Shown: one piece after another, positions 52,593 through 62,174 of the stretch
Numbering within the stretch: the first letter of the stretch is position 1
How the letters are laid out: each line of letters begins with the position of its first letter
DNA from: Agromyces mariniharenae
GTDB taxonomy: Bacteria > Actinomycetota > Actinomycetes > Actinomycetales > Microbacteriaceae
Assembly: GCF_008122505.1 (NCBI RefSeq)
Contig: NZ_VSSB01000002.1
Coordinates: forward strand, 744,001 to 808,000
Reading direction: 5' to 3'
DNA: 64,000 bases
Notes under the pieces: model-generated
What the model was told of the DNA's origin: nothing
Databases searched by the model: none
Seen by the model: the letters and a program-made list of their open reading frames with translations, nothing else
Program-made: the position numbers and the translations under genes

Positions 52593-55175
52593 CTACGCCT
52601 CGGGTGCGGCGAGCACGATGTCGCGCACCTCGAACTCGTCGGCCTCCACGAACGACAGCGACGCGATGCGCCCCACCGCGCGGAGGTCGGATGCCGCCGA
52701 CTCGAGCAGCGCGATCGCGGTCGCCGGGGCGGCGATCACGGCGCTCGACACCGGGGTCTTCTGCGACGCCTTCGCGTCGGTCTTGGCGCGACGGATGCCC
52801 GTGAGCGCCAGACTCGCGAGCTCGAGCAGCTCGACACCGGCCTCACCGCGGGCGGCGAGCTCGTCGGTCGTCGGCCACGCGGCGCGGTGCACCGAGCCCG
52901 CGTTCGACCAGCGCCAGGCCTCCTCGGTCGCGAACGGGATGACCGGTGCGAACAGGCGCAGCAGCACCGAGAGCGCGGTCTTCAGCGCCGCGACGGCCGA
53001 GGCCTGCTCGGGGCTGGGCTCGCCGTAGGCGCGCTCCTTCACGAGCTCGAGGTAGTCGTCGCAGAAGGTCCAGAAGAAGGTCTCGGCGACCTCGAGCGCC
53101 CGGGCGTGGTCGTAGGCGTCGAACGAACGCGTGGCGCTCGCGACGACGTCGGCGAGCTCGGCGAGCATGCTGCGGTCGATCGGCACGGTCACCGGGGCAT
53201 CCGCGCTTCCGTCGAAGCCGAGGATGAACTTCGCGGCGTTCAGCACCTTGATGCTGAGGCGACGGCCGATCTTCACCTGCGTCGGGTTCTGCGGATCGAA
53301 CGCGGCGTCGACGCCGAGGCGGCTCGACGCGGCCCAGTACCGCACCGCGTCGGAGCCGTGCTGCTCGAGGAGGCCCGCGGGGGTCACCACGTTGCCCTTC
53401 GACTTCGACATCTTCTTGCGGTCGGGGTCGACGATGAAGCCCGAGATCGCCGTGTTCGCCCACGGCCGGGTGCCGTGCTCGAGCTCGGCGCGCAGCACCG
53501 TGGAGAACAGCCACGTGCGGATGATGTCCTGCGCCTGCGGCCGCAGCGAGTACGGGAAGACGAGGTCGAACAGCTCGGGGTCGCGCTCCCAGCCGCCCGC
53601 GAGCTGCGGCGTGAGCGAGGACGTCGCCCAGGTGTCCATGATGTCGTGCTCGCCGACGAAGCCGCCCGGCTCGCCGCGCTGCGACTCCTCGTAGCCCGGC
53701 GCAGTGGCCGACGACGGGTCGACCGGCAGCAGCTCGCGCGTCGCGACGATGGGCTCGTCGAACACGGGATTCCCGTCTGCGTCGAGCGGGTACCACACCG
53801 GGATCGGCACGCCGAAGAAGCGCTGGCGGGAGATCAGCCAGTCGCCAGCGAGGCCGCCCACCCAGTTCTCGTAGCGCACGCGCATGAAGTCGGGGCGCCA
53901 GTCGATCTCACGACCGCCGTCGACGAGGCGCGACCGCAGCTCCTCGTCGCGCGCGCCGTTCACGATGTACCACTGGCGCGTGGAGACGATCTCGAGCGGG
54001 CGGTCGCCCTTCTCGAAGAACTTCACGGGGTGCGTGATGGCCTTGGGCTCGCCGAGCAGGTCGCCCGACGATCGGAGCTGCTCGACCACGGCCTGCTTGG
54101 CGGAGTAGGCGGTCTTGCCGGCGAGCTCGGCGAACGCGGCACGACCGGACTCCGACGTGATGGCGTCGGGCGCCTCCGCGACGATGCGGCCGTCGAACCC
54201 GATGATCGTGCGGTTCGGGAGGTCGAGCTCGCGCCACCACACGACGTCGGTCACATCGCCGAAGGTGCAGATCATGGCGATGCCCGTGCCCTTGTCCTTC
54301 TGGGCGAGGTGATGCGCCACGACCGGCACCTCGACGCCGAACACGGGCGTCGTCACGGTCGTGCCGAAGAGGGGCTGGTAGCGCTCGTCGTCGGGGTGCG
54401 CGACGAGGGCCACGCACGCGGGGATGAGCTCGGGGCGGCTCGTCTCGATCTCGACCGTGCCGCCGTCGGGGCGGTGGAAGGTCACGCGATGGTAGTGGCC
54501 GGCCTGCTCGCGGTCCTCGAGTTCGGCCTGGGCCACCGCGGTGCGGAACGTCACGTCCCAGAGCGTGGGCGCGAGCGCCTGGTAGGCCTCGCCGCGCTCG
54601 ACGTTGCGGATGAACGCGAGCTGCGAGGTGAACAGCGCCTCGTCGGCGATCGTGCGATAGGTCTGCGTCCAGTCGACCGACAGGCCGAGCGCGCGGAACA
54701 GCGCCTCGAACTCCTGCTCGTCCTCCACCGTCAGCTTCTCGCACAGTTCGATGAAGTTGCGGCGGCTGATCGGCAGCTGGTCGGCGGCCTTCGTGCTCTT
54801 GTTGTCGCCGCCCTCGAACGGCGGCACGAAGTCGGGGTCGTACGGCAGCGTCGGGTCGCATCGCACGCCGTAGTAGTTCTGCACGCGGCGCTCGGTGGGC
54901 AGGCCGTTGTCGTCCCAGCCCATGGGGTAGAAGACGCTGCGGCCGCGCATGCGCTGGTACCGCGCCACGAGGTCGGTGTGCGTGAACGAGAACACGTGGC
55001 CGATGTGCAGCGAGCCCGACGCGGTGGGCGGCGGCGTGTCGATCGAGTAGATCGCGTCGCGCGTGGCGGAGTCGCGGTCGAACCGGTAGGTGCCGTCCTG
55101 CTCCCAGACGCCGCCCCACTTGGCCTCGAGGCCCTCGAGTGCGGGCTTGTCGGGGATGCGCGGGGTGTCGGTCAT
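52593..55175 (-). CDS. valS: Valyl-tRNA synthetase
   Basis: Charges tRNA-Val (860 aa). Class I signatures are PTASGSLHIGHVFSF (HIGH) and RKKMSKSKGNV (KMSKS). MGWDDNGLPTERRVQNYYGVRC is typical of the actinobacterial ValRS lineage. The editing domain lies between them, followed by the anticodon-binding helices and a short C-terminal region. ATG 55175 (MTDTPRIPDKPALEGLEAKW) matches the family; an in-frame ATG at 55211 adds 12 residues of unlikely sequence. Its presumed -10 box lies in the loop of the upstream gene's terminator. Confidence 0.96.
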   Translation of the reverse strand: MTDTPRIPDKPALEGLEAKWGGVWEQDGTYRFDRDSATRDAIYSIDTPPPTASGSLHIGHVFSFTHTDLVARYQRMRGRSVFYPMGWDDNGLPTERRVQNYYGVRCDPTLPYDPDFVPPFEGGDNKSTKAADQLPISRRNFIELCEKLTVEDEQEFEALFRALGLSVDWTQTYRTIADEALFTSQLAFIRNVERGEAYQALAPTLWDVTFRTAVAQAELEDREQAGHYHRVTFHRPDGGTVEIETSRPELIPACVALVAHPDDERYQPLFGTTVTTPVFGVEVPVVAHHLAQKDKGTGIAMICTFGDVTDVVWWRELDLPNRTIIGFDGRIVAEAPDAITSESGRAAFAELAGKTAYSAKQAVVEQLRSSGDLLGEPKAITHPVKFFEKGDRPLEIVSTRQWYIVNGARDEELRSRLVDGGREIDWRPDFMRVRYENWVGGLAGDWLISRQRFFGVPIPVWYPLDADGNPVFDEPIVATRELLPVDPSSATAPGYEESQRGEPGGFVGEHDIMDTWATSSLTPQLAGGWERDPELFDLVFPYSLRPQAQDIIRTWLFSTVLRAELEHGTRPWANTAISGFIVDPDRKKMSKSKGNVVTPAGLLEQHGSDAVRYWAASSRLGVDAAFDPQNPTQVKIGRRLSIKVLNAAKFILGFDGSADAPVTVPIDRSMLAELADVVASATRSFDAYDHARALEVAETFFWTFCDDYLELVKERAYGEPSPEQASAVAALKTALSVLLRLFAPVIPFATEEAWRWSNAGSVHRAAWPTTDELAARGEAGVELLELASLALTGIRRAKTDAKASQKTPVSSAVIAAPATAIALLESAASDLRAVGRIASLSFVEADEFEVRDIVLAAPEA

Positions 55176-55225
55176 GATGCTCCGGTTCGGTATGTACGGC
55201 ACCGAGTCCATGGGGGTGCCTGAAT

Positions 55226-55261
55226 GTGCGACGCTCCAGCCTAGCGGATGGAGCGTCGCAC
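55226..55261 (-). terminator. MFS gene terminator with the valS -10 box in its loop
   Basis: GTGCGACGCTCCA pairs perfectly with TGGAGCGTCGCAC (13 bp). The 10-nt loop and adjoining base contain, on the minus strand, TAGGCT (55243-55238), a good -10 box for valS, with start expected near 55231. Confidence 0.75.
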
Positions 55262-55278
55262 CCCGCGGAGCGGGCCGC

Positions 55279-56631
55279 TCAGGCGGTGGGACCGGCCGCC
55301 TGCGGTTCGAGCTGCTGCTCGGGGTCGCCCGACTCGGGCACCACGGGCATCCGGGCGGCCGCCCACGCGGCGACGAGGGTCACGGCGGAGAGCACGGCGA
55401 GCACGATCCCCGGGTGCCACCACACGTACCCCGTCGCCTCGCCGAGCGCCACGGTCACGAGCGGCACGAAGCCGCCCACGGTGGCCGCGATCGCGTACGA
55501 GACCGAGAGCGCCGAGTACCGGAAGTGGTCGGGGAACAGGTCGTTCATGAGGCCGCCGAGCGCGGCCCACGACATGGTCGGCAGGATGCCGCCGATGATC
55601 ATGGTGCCCACGAGGATCGGGAACGTCGCGAACTGCAGCAGGAAGTACATCGGGAACGTGATGAGCAGCGTGCCGAGCGCGCCCCACGCCACGACCCGGG
55701 CCGAGCCGATGCGGTTCGCCCACGCGCCGAAGAGCGGGATGGTGACGAGCTGCAGCAGGCCGCCGATCGTGGTCGCGATCAGGAGGTCCTGGAAGCTGAA
55801 GCCGAGCTCCGCCGCGCCGTAGTTGATGGTGTACGTGTTCATCAGCGAGTACGAGCCGATGCCGAGCATCGCCGCGCCGATGGCGATGAGGATCGCGACG
55901 GGGCGCTTCTGGAACATGGTCGCGAACGGGACGCGGTCGCGGCGCCCCTCGGCGACGACCTCCTTGAACACGGGCGTCTCGTCGATCGACCAGCGCAGGT
56001 AGAGCGAGACGAGCAGGAGCGGGATCGCGAGGAGGAAGGGGATGCGCCAGCCCCACGCCGCGATCTCCTCGGCGGGGAGCACGAGGGTCATGATGATGAA
56101 CAGTGCCGCGGAGAGGATCGACCCGACGGGGGAGCCGAGCTGCGGGATCGCGGCGTAGAACGCGCGCTTCACGGGGTTCGAGTGCTCGGTCGCGAGCAGG
56201 ATCGAGCCGCCCCACTCGCCGCCGAGCGAGAGCCCCTGCACGACGCGCAGCAGCACCAGGCCGACGGCGCCGAGCCAGCCGGCCTGGGCGTAGGTCGGCA
56301 GCAGGCCGATGAGGCCGGTCGCGACGCCCATGATGCCGACGGTCCAGAGCAGCGTCGCGCGGCGTCCGAGGCGGTCGCCCATGTGGCCGAAGATCGCCGC
56401 ACCGATCGGGCGGACCACGAAGGCCAGGGCGATCGTCGAGAACGCGGCGAGGGTGCCGCCGAACTCGCCGAGCGGGTCGAAGAAGAGCGGGCCGACGAAG
56501 AACGCCGAGAAGTACGCGAAGACGTAGAAGTCGAACGATTCGAGCGAGGTGCCGACCATCGACGCCCACGCGATGCGTCGGATGTGGGGCGGGTCCGCGG
56601 GCGTGGTGGGCACGGGGGTTGCAGTGGTCAC
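55279..56631 (-). CDS. MFS transporter, metabolite:H+ symporter (MHS) family
   Basis: A 450-aa permease with 12 predicted helices. The N-terminal half has WASMVGTSLESFDFYVFAYF, GAAIFGHMGDRLGRRATLL (the cytoplasmic loop 2-3 motif), RVVQGLSLGGEWGGSILL and RRIPF-like charged turns, all typical of the MHS/ShiA-ProP subfamily that imports organic acids, shikimate or betaines with protons. The substrate cannot be assigned. GTG 56631 has AAGGA 6 nt upstream. It is divergent from a GntR-family gene that probably regulates it. Confidence 0.92.
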   Translation of the reverse strand: MTTATPVPTTPADPPHIRRIAWASMVGTSLESFDFYVFAYFSAFFVGPLFFDPLGEFGGTLAAFSTIALAFVVRPIGAAIFGHMGDRLGRRATLLWTVGIMGVATGLIGLLPTYAQAGWLGAVGLVLLRVVQGLSLGGEWGGSILLATEHSNPVKRAFYAAIPQLGSPVGSILSAALFIIMTLVLPAEEIAAWGWRIPFLLAIPLLLVSLYLRWSIDETPVFKEVVAEGRRDRVPFATMFQKRPVAILIAIGAAMLGIGSYSLMNTYTINYGAAELGFSFQDLLIATTIGGLLQLVTIPLFGAWANRIGSARVVAWGALGTLLITFPMYFLLQFATFPILVGTMIIGGILPTMSWAALGGLMNDLFPDHFRYSALSVSYAIAATVGGFVPLVTVALGEATGYVWWHPGIVLAVLSAVTLVAAWAAARMPVVPESGDPEQQLEPQAAGPTA

Positions 56632-56771
56632 GATGGGTCCTTGTGGGTTCTGGCTGCGGTGAGCCCGACGGCTCGGCGGGTGCCGGCGTCGCGCGACCGA
56701 CGGCGTGATCCGGGCCGGTCGACGGGGCGCGCTGGGGGAGCGGGGACGCCCCGACGACGCGGCTCGGACTC

Positions 56772-56834
56772 ATCATGGCAGCGGCCGATCCGACCGACAA
56801 GCGACTTGTTCGCATTCGACTAGCACAATACGAT
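56772..56834. promoter_or_regulatory. Divergent MFS/gntR promoters with a shared dyad operator
   Basis: On the plus strand TTGTTC (56806-56811), 17 nt and TACGAT (56829-56834) lead, after 6 nt, to GTG 56841. On the minus strand TTGTCG (56800-56795), 17 nt and CATGAT (56777-56772) face the MFS gene. The two -35 hexamers lie back to back, 5 bp apart, within the imperfect dyad CGACAAG-CGA-CTTGTTCG, a natural site for one regulator to control both. Confidence 0.65.
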
Positions 56835-56840
56835 CGGGAG

Positions 56841-57236
56841 GTGCTGATCCGACTCGATCCGACCCGTCCGACCCCGCTCTTCGAGCAGCTCGCGTCCGCC
56901 GTGCGTGCCGCGATCATCGACGGTCGCGTCATCGGCGGCGAGCGCCTCCCCGCCGCACGCGACCTCGCCGGCGACCTCGGCGTGAACATGCACACCGTGC
57001 TGCGCGGGTACCGCGTGCTGCGCGACGAGGGCCTCATCGAGCTGCATCCGGGCCGTGGCGCCGTCGTCGCGGTGCGCATCGGCGGTCACGCCGCCCTCGC
57101 CGGGGCGATCCACGACCTCGTCGACGAGGCCAAGCTGCACGACCTGCCCGAGAGCGCGCTGCTCGCGCTCATCAGCGAGGCGTACCGGTGGTCGCCGTCG
57201 TCGCCCGGCGTGCTCCGCACCGCGCCGACACGGTAG
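56841..57236 (+). CDS. GntR family transcriptional regulator (YtrA subfamily)
   Basis: A 131-aa regulator starting at leaderless GTG 56841 (VLIRLDPTRPTPLFEQLASAV). The winged helix is visible as AAIIDGRVIGGERLPAARDLAGDLGVNMHTVLRGYRVLRDEGLIEL, and the short C-terminal helical tail is typical of the YtrA subfamily, which lacks a large effector domain. YtrA proteins usually control a neighbouring ABC transporter; none is here, so the divergent MFS gene is the best candidate. An in-frame ATG 56775 lies upstream of the promoter and is rejected. Its TAG stop is the first half of the next -10 box. Confidence 0.9.
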   Translation: MLIRLDPTRPTPLFEQLASAVRAAIIDGRVIGGERLPAARDLAGDLGVNMHTVLRGYRVLRDEGLIELHPGRGAVVAVRIGGHAALAGAIHDLVDEAKLHDLPESALLALISEAYRWSPSSPGVLRTAPTR

Positions 57237-57239
57237 GCT
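57234..57239 (+). promoter_or_regulatory. T-box/ileS promoter -10 (TAGGCT) overlapping the gntR stop
   Basis: TAGGCT shares TAG with the gntR stop codon. Transcription is expected to start near 57246, right at the 5' side of T-box stem I. Confidence 0.6.
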
Positions 57240-57245
57240 TGAGGG

Positions 57246-57490
57246 CAACGACATCGATCCGGCCATCACCGGGGAGTCTTCGGAAGAACGCGAGTGGATG
57301 CCCCCGTGGCATCCGATCGGCAAGTAGAACCGAACGGGTCGGCCCGTCACAGCCGCAACGAGGGGCGAATCGGTCCCGGTCCCTGAGCTCGTCGAAGGGC
57401 GAAGGGTCCGATTCGCAAGCGAGGTGGTACCGCGGCGGAGCTCGATCGAGCGGCCGGCGTCCTCGCGGAAGCATCCGTCCCCGCAAGGAG
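57246..57490 (+). promoter_or_regulatory. T-box riboswitch (ultrashort stem I, translational) controlling ileS
   Basis: Senses uncharged tRNA-Ile. An ultrashort stem I hairpin CCGGCCATCACCGG (57259-57272) presents ATC (57265-57267), an Ile codon, in its loop; another ATC lies at 57253. GGGGAGTCTTCGGAAGAAC follows, typical of actinobacterial ileS leaders. Stem III is GCGAATCGG (57365-57373) with CCGATTCGC (57408-57416). The T-box GAGGTGGTACCGCGG (57421-57435) contains TGGT, complementary to the tRNA ACCA end. GCGAGG (57419-57424) can pair with CCTCGC (57461-57466) to form the antisequestrator. Alternatively TCCTCGCGG (57460-57468) pairs with CCGCAAGGA (57481-57489), hiding the Shine-Dalgarno AAGGAG. 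Control of translation is the known mode in this group. Confidence 0.93.
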
Positions 57491-57495
57491 CGAGC

Positions 57496-60400
57496 GTGTA
57501 CCCCCGTACCCCAGACGACCACTCCGTCGCCCCGTCTCCCGACTTCCCGTCGGTCGAGCGCGAGGTCCTCGCGTTCTGGAAGGCCGACGAGACCTTCCAG
57601 GCGTCGATCGACCAGCGCGAGGGCGCACCCGAGTGGGTCTTCTACGACGGCCCGCCGTTCGCCAACGGCCTGCCGCACTACGGGCACCTCCTCACGGGCT
57701 ACGCCAAGGACCTGTTCCCGCGGTTCCAGACCATGCGCGGGCACCAGGTGCACCGCCGGTTCGGCTGGGACACCCACGGCCTGCCCGCCGAGCTCGAGGC
57801 CGAGCGCCAGCTCGGCATCACCGACAAGAGCGAGATCGAGGAGATGGGCATCGCGGCCTTCAACCAGGCCGCGCGCGACGCCGTGCTGCGCTACACCGAG
57901 GAGTGGCAGGACTACGTCACCCGCCAGGCGCGCTGGGTCGACTTCGAGAACGACTACAAGACGCTCGACCTCCCGTTCATGGAGTCCGTGATCTGTGCGT
58001 TCAAGACGCTCTACGACAAGGGCCTCGCCTACGAGGGCTACCGCGTGCTGCCGTACTGCTGGCGCGACCAGACGCCGCTGTCGAACCACGAGCTGCGCAT
58101 GGACGACGACGTCTACAAGATGCGCCAGGACCAGACCGTCACGGTCACCTTCCCGCTCACGGGCGCGAAGGCGGAGTCGCTCGGGCTCACCGCCGTGCGC
58201 GCCCTCGCGTGGACGACGACGCCGTGGACGCTGCCGACGAACTTCGCGCTCGCGGTCGGCCCCGGCATCGAGTACGCCGTCGTGCCCGCCGGCCCGAACG
58301 GCACGCCCGATGCGACGGTCAACCGCGAGCACGTCGGCGCGACCGACACCGAGGTGCTCGGCGCCGAGTACCTGCTCGCCCGCGACCTCGTGGGCAGCTA
58401 CGCCAAGGAGCTCGGCTACGACTCGGCCGACGACGCCCGCGCTGCGGTCTCGCGCACGGTCACGGGTGCCGAGCTCGAGGGCGTGACCTACGACCGGCTC
58501 TTCGACTACTACGCCGACGTCGACCACTACGGGCTGCAGAACGCCTGGCAGATCCTCGTCGCCGACTACGTCACGACCGACGACGGCACCGGCATCGTGC
58601 ACCAGGCCCCCGCATACGGCGAGGAGGACCAGAAGGTGGGCGAGGCCGCCGGCATCCCGGTGATCCTCTCGCTCGACGAGGGCGGCCGGTTCCTCTCGGC
58701 GGTGACGGATGTCGCGGGCCTCCTCTGGAGCGACGCGAACAAGCCGCTCACGCAGGTGCTCAAGGCCGAGGGCCGACTGCTCCGCCAGGCGAGCTACGAG
58801 CACTCGTACCCGCACTGCTGGCGCTGCCGCAACCCGCTCATCTACAAGGCGGTGTCGAGCTGGTTCATCCGCGTGCCCGACTTCCGCGACCGCATGGGCG
58901 AGCTGAACCAGGAGATCACCTGGGTCCCCGAGAACGTCAAGGACGGCCAGTTCGGCAAGTGGGTCGCGGGCGCCCGCGACTGGTCGATCAGCCGCAACCG
59001 GTACTGGGGCTCGCCGATCCCCGTGTGGAAGAGCGACGACCCCGAGCACCCGCGCATCGACGTCTACGGCTCGCTCGAGGAGCTCGAGCGCGACTTCGGG
59101 GTGCTGCCGCGCAACTCGCACGGCGAGCCCGACCTGCACCGCCCGTTCATCGACGACCTGACCCGCCCGAACCCCGACGACCCCACCGGCAAGAGCACCA
59201 TGCGGCGCATCCCCGACGTGCTCGACGTGTGGTTCGACTCGGGCTCGATGCCGTTCGCGCAGGTGCACTACCCGTTCGAGAACCAGGAGTGGTTCGACTC
59301 GCACAACCCGGCCGACTTCATCGTCGAGTACATCGGGCAGACCCGCGGCTGGTTCTACACCCTGCACGTGCTGTCGACGGCACTGTTCGACCGGCCGGCC
59401 TTCGAGAACGTCGTCAGCCACGGCATCGTGCTCGGCAGCGACGGGCAGAAGATGTCGAAGTCGCTGCGCAACTACCCCGACGTCTCCGAGGTCTTCGACC
59501 GCGACGGCTCCGACGCCATGCGCTGGTTCCTGATGTCGAGCTCGGTGCTGCGCGGCGGCAACCTCGTCGTCACCGAGGAGGGCATCCGCGAGGGCGTCCG
59601 GCAGGTCATGCTGCCGCTGTGGAGCACGTGGTACTTCTTCTCGCTCTACGCCAACACGGCGCGCGAGGGCGGGTACGAGGCGCAGCGGCGCACCGACTCG
59701 ACCGACGTGCTCGACCGGTACCTGCTCGCGAAGCTGCGCGACCTCGTGGCCGGCGTCACGGCCGACCTCGAGGACTTCGACTCGCCGCTCGCGGCGCAGA
59801 AGCTGCGCGACTTCGCCGACGTGCTGACCAATTGGTACGTGCGCCGGTCGCGCGACCGGTTCTGGGCGGGTGTCGGTGAGGACGGCTCGGGTGCCGAGGC
59901 GTTCGACACGCTCTTCACGGTGCTCGAGACCTACACGCGCCTCGCCGCGCCGCTACTCCCGCTCGTCACCGAGCAGGTCTGGCGGGGGCTCACGGGCGGC
60001 CGCAGCGTGCACCTGGCCGACTGGCCCGACGCCGACGAGTTCCCGGCCGACCCGGCGCTCGTCGCCGCCATGGACGCCGTCCGCGAGATCAGCGGCGCCA
60101 CCCTCGCGCTGCGCAAGCAGGCTGGTCGCCGCGTGCGCCTTCCGCTCGCGAACCTCACGGTCGTGACGTCGGATGCCGCGGCGCTCGCGCCCTTCGAGGG
60201 CATCCTCCGCGACGAGCTCAACGTGAAGTCGGTCGACCTCGTGCCGCTCGACGACTCGAGCGCCGAGGCCTACGGCGTCACGAAGCGGCTCAGCGTCAAC
60301 GCGCGGGCCGCCGGACCACGCCTCGGCAAGTCCGTGCAGCAGGCGATCCAGGCCGCCCGGTCGGGCGACTGGTCGCTCAACGGCGAGGGCGTCGTGGCCG

Positions 60401-60801
60401 GCGGCATCGCGCTCGAGCCCGGCGAGTACGACCTCGTGCTCGAGGCCGGCGGCTCGGGCGACGGATCGAACGCGCTCGCACTGCTGTCCGACGGCGGCTT
60501 CGTCCTCCTCGACACCGTGACGACGCCCGAGCTCGAGGCCGAGGGCCTCGCGCGCGACGTCGTCCGCGCCGTGCAGGAGGCCCGCAAGGCCGCCGGCCTC
60601 GAGGTCGGCGACCGCATCCGCCTCGCCCTCACGCTCGACGCGATCGGCGCCGCCGCGGCATCCGCGCACCACGCGCTCATCGCCCGGGAGACGCTCGCCT
60701 CCGAGCTCGACATCGAGACGGCCGCCGACGTGGCGGGCGCCGCGGCGTCGCGTCCGGTCGGCGACGGCTCCGCCCTGCTCGTGGACCTGGAGAAGCTGTG
60801 A
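57496..60801 (+). CDS. ileS: Isoleucyl-tRNA synthetase (eukaryote-like type)
   Basis: Charges tRNA-Ile (1101 aa). Class I signatures are [16 protein letters not shown] (HIGH region) and [13 protein letters not shown] (KMSKS). [33 protein letters not shown] and the long C-terminal extension place it in the eukaryote-like IleRS2 clade found in many Actinobacteria, which is generally insensitive to mupirocin (inference for this enzyme). GTG 57496 has AAGGAG 5 nt upstream, the same Shine-Dalgarno sequestered by the T-box. The stop overlaps the folC GTG by 4 nt. Confidence 0.97.
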   Translation: MYPRTPDDHSVAPSPDFPSVEREVLAFWKADETFQASIDQREGAPEWVFYDGPPFANGLPHYGHLLTGYAKDLFPRFQTMRGHQVHRRFGWDTHGLPAELEAERQLGITDKSEIEEMGIAAFNQAARDAVLRYTEEWQDYVTRQARWVDFENDYKTLDLPFMESVICAFKTLYDKGLAYEGYRVLPYCWRDQTPLSNHELRMDDDVYKMRQDQTVTVTFPLTGAKAESLGLTAVRALAWTTTPWTLPTNFALAVGPGIEYAVVPAGPNGTPDATVNREHVGATDTEVLGAEYLLARDLVGSYAKELGYDSADDARAAVSRTVTGAELEGVTYDRLFDYYADVDHYGLQNAWQILVADYVTTDDGTGIVHQAPAYGEEDQKVGEAAGIPVILSLDEGGRFLSAVTDVAGLLWSDANKPLTQVLKAEGRLLRQASYEHSYPHCWRCRNPLIYKAVSSWFIRVPDFRDRMGELNQEITWVPENVKDGQFGKWVAGARDWSISRNRYWGSPIPVWKSDDPEHPRIDVYGSLEELERDFGVLPRNSHGEPDLHRPFIDDLTRPNPDDPTGKSTMRRIPDVLDVWFDSGSMPFAQVHYPFENQEWFDSHNPADFIVEYIGQTRGWFYTLHVLSTALFDRPAFENVVSHGIVLGSDGQKMSKSLRNYPDVSEVFDRDGSDAMRWFLMSSSVLRGGNLVVTEEGIREGVRQVMLPLWSTWYFFSLYANTAREGGYEAQRRTDSTDVLDRYLLAKLRDLVAGVTADLEDFDSPLAAQKLRDFADVLTNWYVRRSRDRFWAGVGEDGSGAEAFDTLFTVLETYTRLAAPLLPLVTEQVWRGLTGGRSVHLADWPDADEFPADPALVAAMDAVREISGATLALRKQAGRRVRLPLANLTVVTSDAAALAPFEGILRDELNVKSVDLVPLDDSSAEAYGVTKRLSVNARAAGPRLGKSVQQAIQAARSGDWSLNGEGVVAGGIALEPGEYDLVLEAGGSGDGSNALALLSDGGFVLLDTVTTPELEAEGLARDVVRAVQEARKAAGLEVGDRIRLALTLDAIGAAAASAHHALIARETLASELDIETAADVAGAAASRPVGDGSALLVDLEKL

Positions 60802-62174
60802 CCGACGCATCCGACGACTTCGAGGCCGCCGAGGCGCGCGACGCGGCCGACGCCGTGTACACCGCGCTCATCGCCCGCGTGGGCGAGGGCTCGCCGCGGC
60901 CGAGGCTGGCGCCGACGCGGAGGGCCGTCGAGTTGCTCGGCGACCCGCACCGCGCCGCGCCCGTGATCCACATCACCGGCACGAACGGCAAGACCTCGAC
61001 CAGCCGCATGATCGAGAGCCTGCTGCGCGCCTCGGGCCTGCGCACCGGCCTGCTCACGAGCCCGCACCTCGAGCGGTTCACCGAGCGCATCCGCATCGAC
61101 GGCGATCCCATCGCCGACGAGGCCGTCGCCCGCAACTGGGACGAGATCCTCCCGTTCATCGCGATCGTCGACGCCGAGCTCGAGGGCGCGGGCGAGGAAC
61201 CGCTGACCTTCTTCGAGGTGCTCACGGTGCTCGCGTTCGCGTGCTTCGCCGACGCCCCGGTCGACGTCGTCGTGCTCGAGGTGGGCATGGGCGGCGAGTG
61301 GGACTCCACGAACGTGGCCGACGGACAGGTGGCGGTGTTCACGCCGATCCACCTCGACCACCAGTCGCGACTCGGCTCCACGATCACCGAGATCGCGCGC
61401 ACGAAGTCGGGCATCATCAAGCCAGCGGCATCCGTCGTCAGCGCTCGCCAGCCCGACGCGGCGCTCGAGGTGCTGGAGGACGCGGCCGACCTCACCGAGT
61501 CGACGCTCGCGGTCGAGGGCGACGCCTTCGACGTGCTCGAGTCGCGCGTGGCCGTGGGCGGACAACTGGTGTCCATCCGGGGCCTCGCGGGGGAGTACCG
61601 CGACATCGCGCTGCCGCTGTTCGGCCGGCACCAGGCCGAGAACGCCGCCGTGGCGATCGCAGCGGTCGAGGCGTTCATCGGCGGCGGGGCCGTGCGCCTC
61701 GCCGACGAGGTCGTCGACGGCCTCGCGACGACCACGTCGCCCGGTCGCCTGCAGACGATCGGCACCGAGCCCACGGTCATCGTGGACGCGGCGCACAATC
61801 CGCACGGCGCCGCCTCGCTCGTGGCGGCGCTCGAGGAGTACTTCGACTTCGACGAGGTCGTGTTCGTGTTCGGCGTGCTCGCCGACAAGGACGCCGACGG
61901 CATCGCCTCGGTGCTCGCCCGCACGGGCGGGGCGTTCCTCGTGACGCGGCCCGATTCCGAGCGGGCCCGCGATGCCGGCGAGGTGGCAGCGTCGATCGCG
62001 GCCCGCATCGGGCCCGAGCGCGTGCAGGTCGTCGACCGGCTCGACGACGCGCTCGACGAGGCGCGCGAGTGGGCGTCCGAGGCCCCGAAGCGCGCGGTGG
62101 TCGTGACCGGCTCGATCGGGCTCGTCGCCGAGGCGATGGAGATCGCCGCCGACCGCGGCTGGGGTCGCGCATGA
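60798..62174 (+). CDS. folC: Folylpolyglutamate synthase / dihydrofolate synthase
   Basis: Adds glutamate residues to folates and, in the bifunctional form, makes dihydrofolate from dihydropteroate (458 aa). It belongs to the Mur ligase superfamily: P-loop [61 protein letters not shown] and [14 protein letters not shown] are all intact. The GTG overlaps the ileS stop (GTGA) and its TGA overlaps the next ATG (ATGA), so ileS, folC, the DUF4233 gene and ndk form a tightly coupled operon. Confidence 0.96.
   Translation: MTDASDDFEAAEARDAADAVYTALIARVGEGSPRPRLAPTRRAVELLGDPHRAAPVIHITGTNGKTSTSRMIESLLRASGLRTGLLTSPHLERFTERIRIDGDPIADEAVARNWDEILPFIAIVDAELEGAGEEPLTFFEVLTVLAFACFADAPVDVVVLEVGMGGEWDSTNVADGQVAVFTPIHLDHQSRLGSTITEIARTKSGIIKPAASVVSARQPDAALEVLEDAADLTESTLAVEGDAFDVLESRVAVGGQLVSIRGLAGEYRDIALPLFGRHQAENAAVAIAAVEAFIGGGAVRLADEVVDGLATTTSPGRLQTIGTEPTVIVDAAHNPHGAASLVAALEEYFDFDEVVFVFGVLADKDADGIASVLARTGGAFLVTRPDSERARDAGEVAASIAARIGPERVQVVDRLDDALDEAREWASEAPKRAVVVTGSIGLVAEAMEIAADRGWGRA

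Noticed and set aside
56775-56840. ATG 56775 as gntR start
   Set aside because: It lies upstream of and across both -35 hexamers; transcription should start at 56841.
57424-57495. Upstream extension of ileS from 57424
   Set aside because: These codons are the T-box antisequestrator/sequestrator region; GTG 57496 has the sequestered Shine-Dalgarno.
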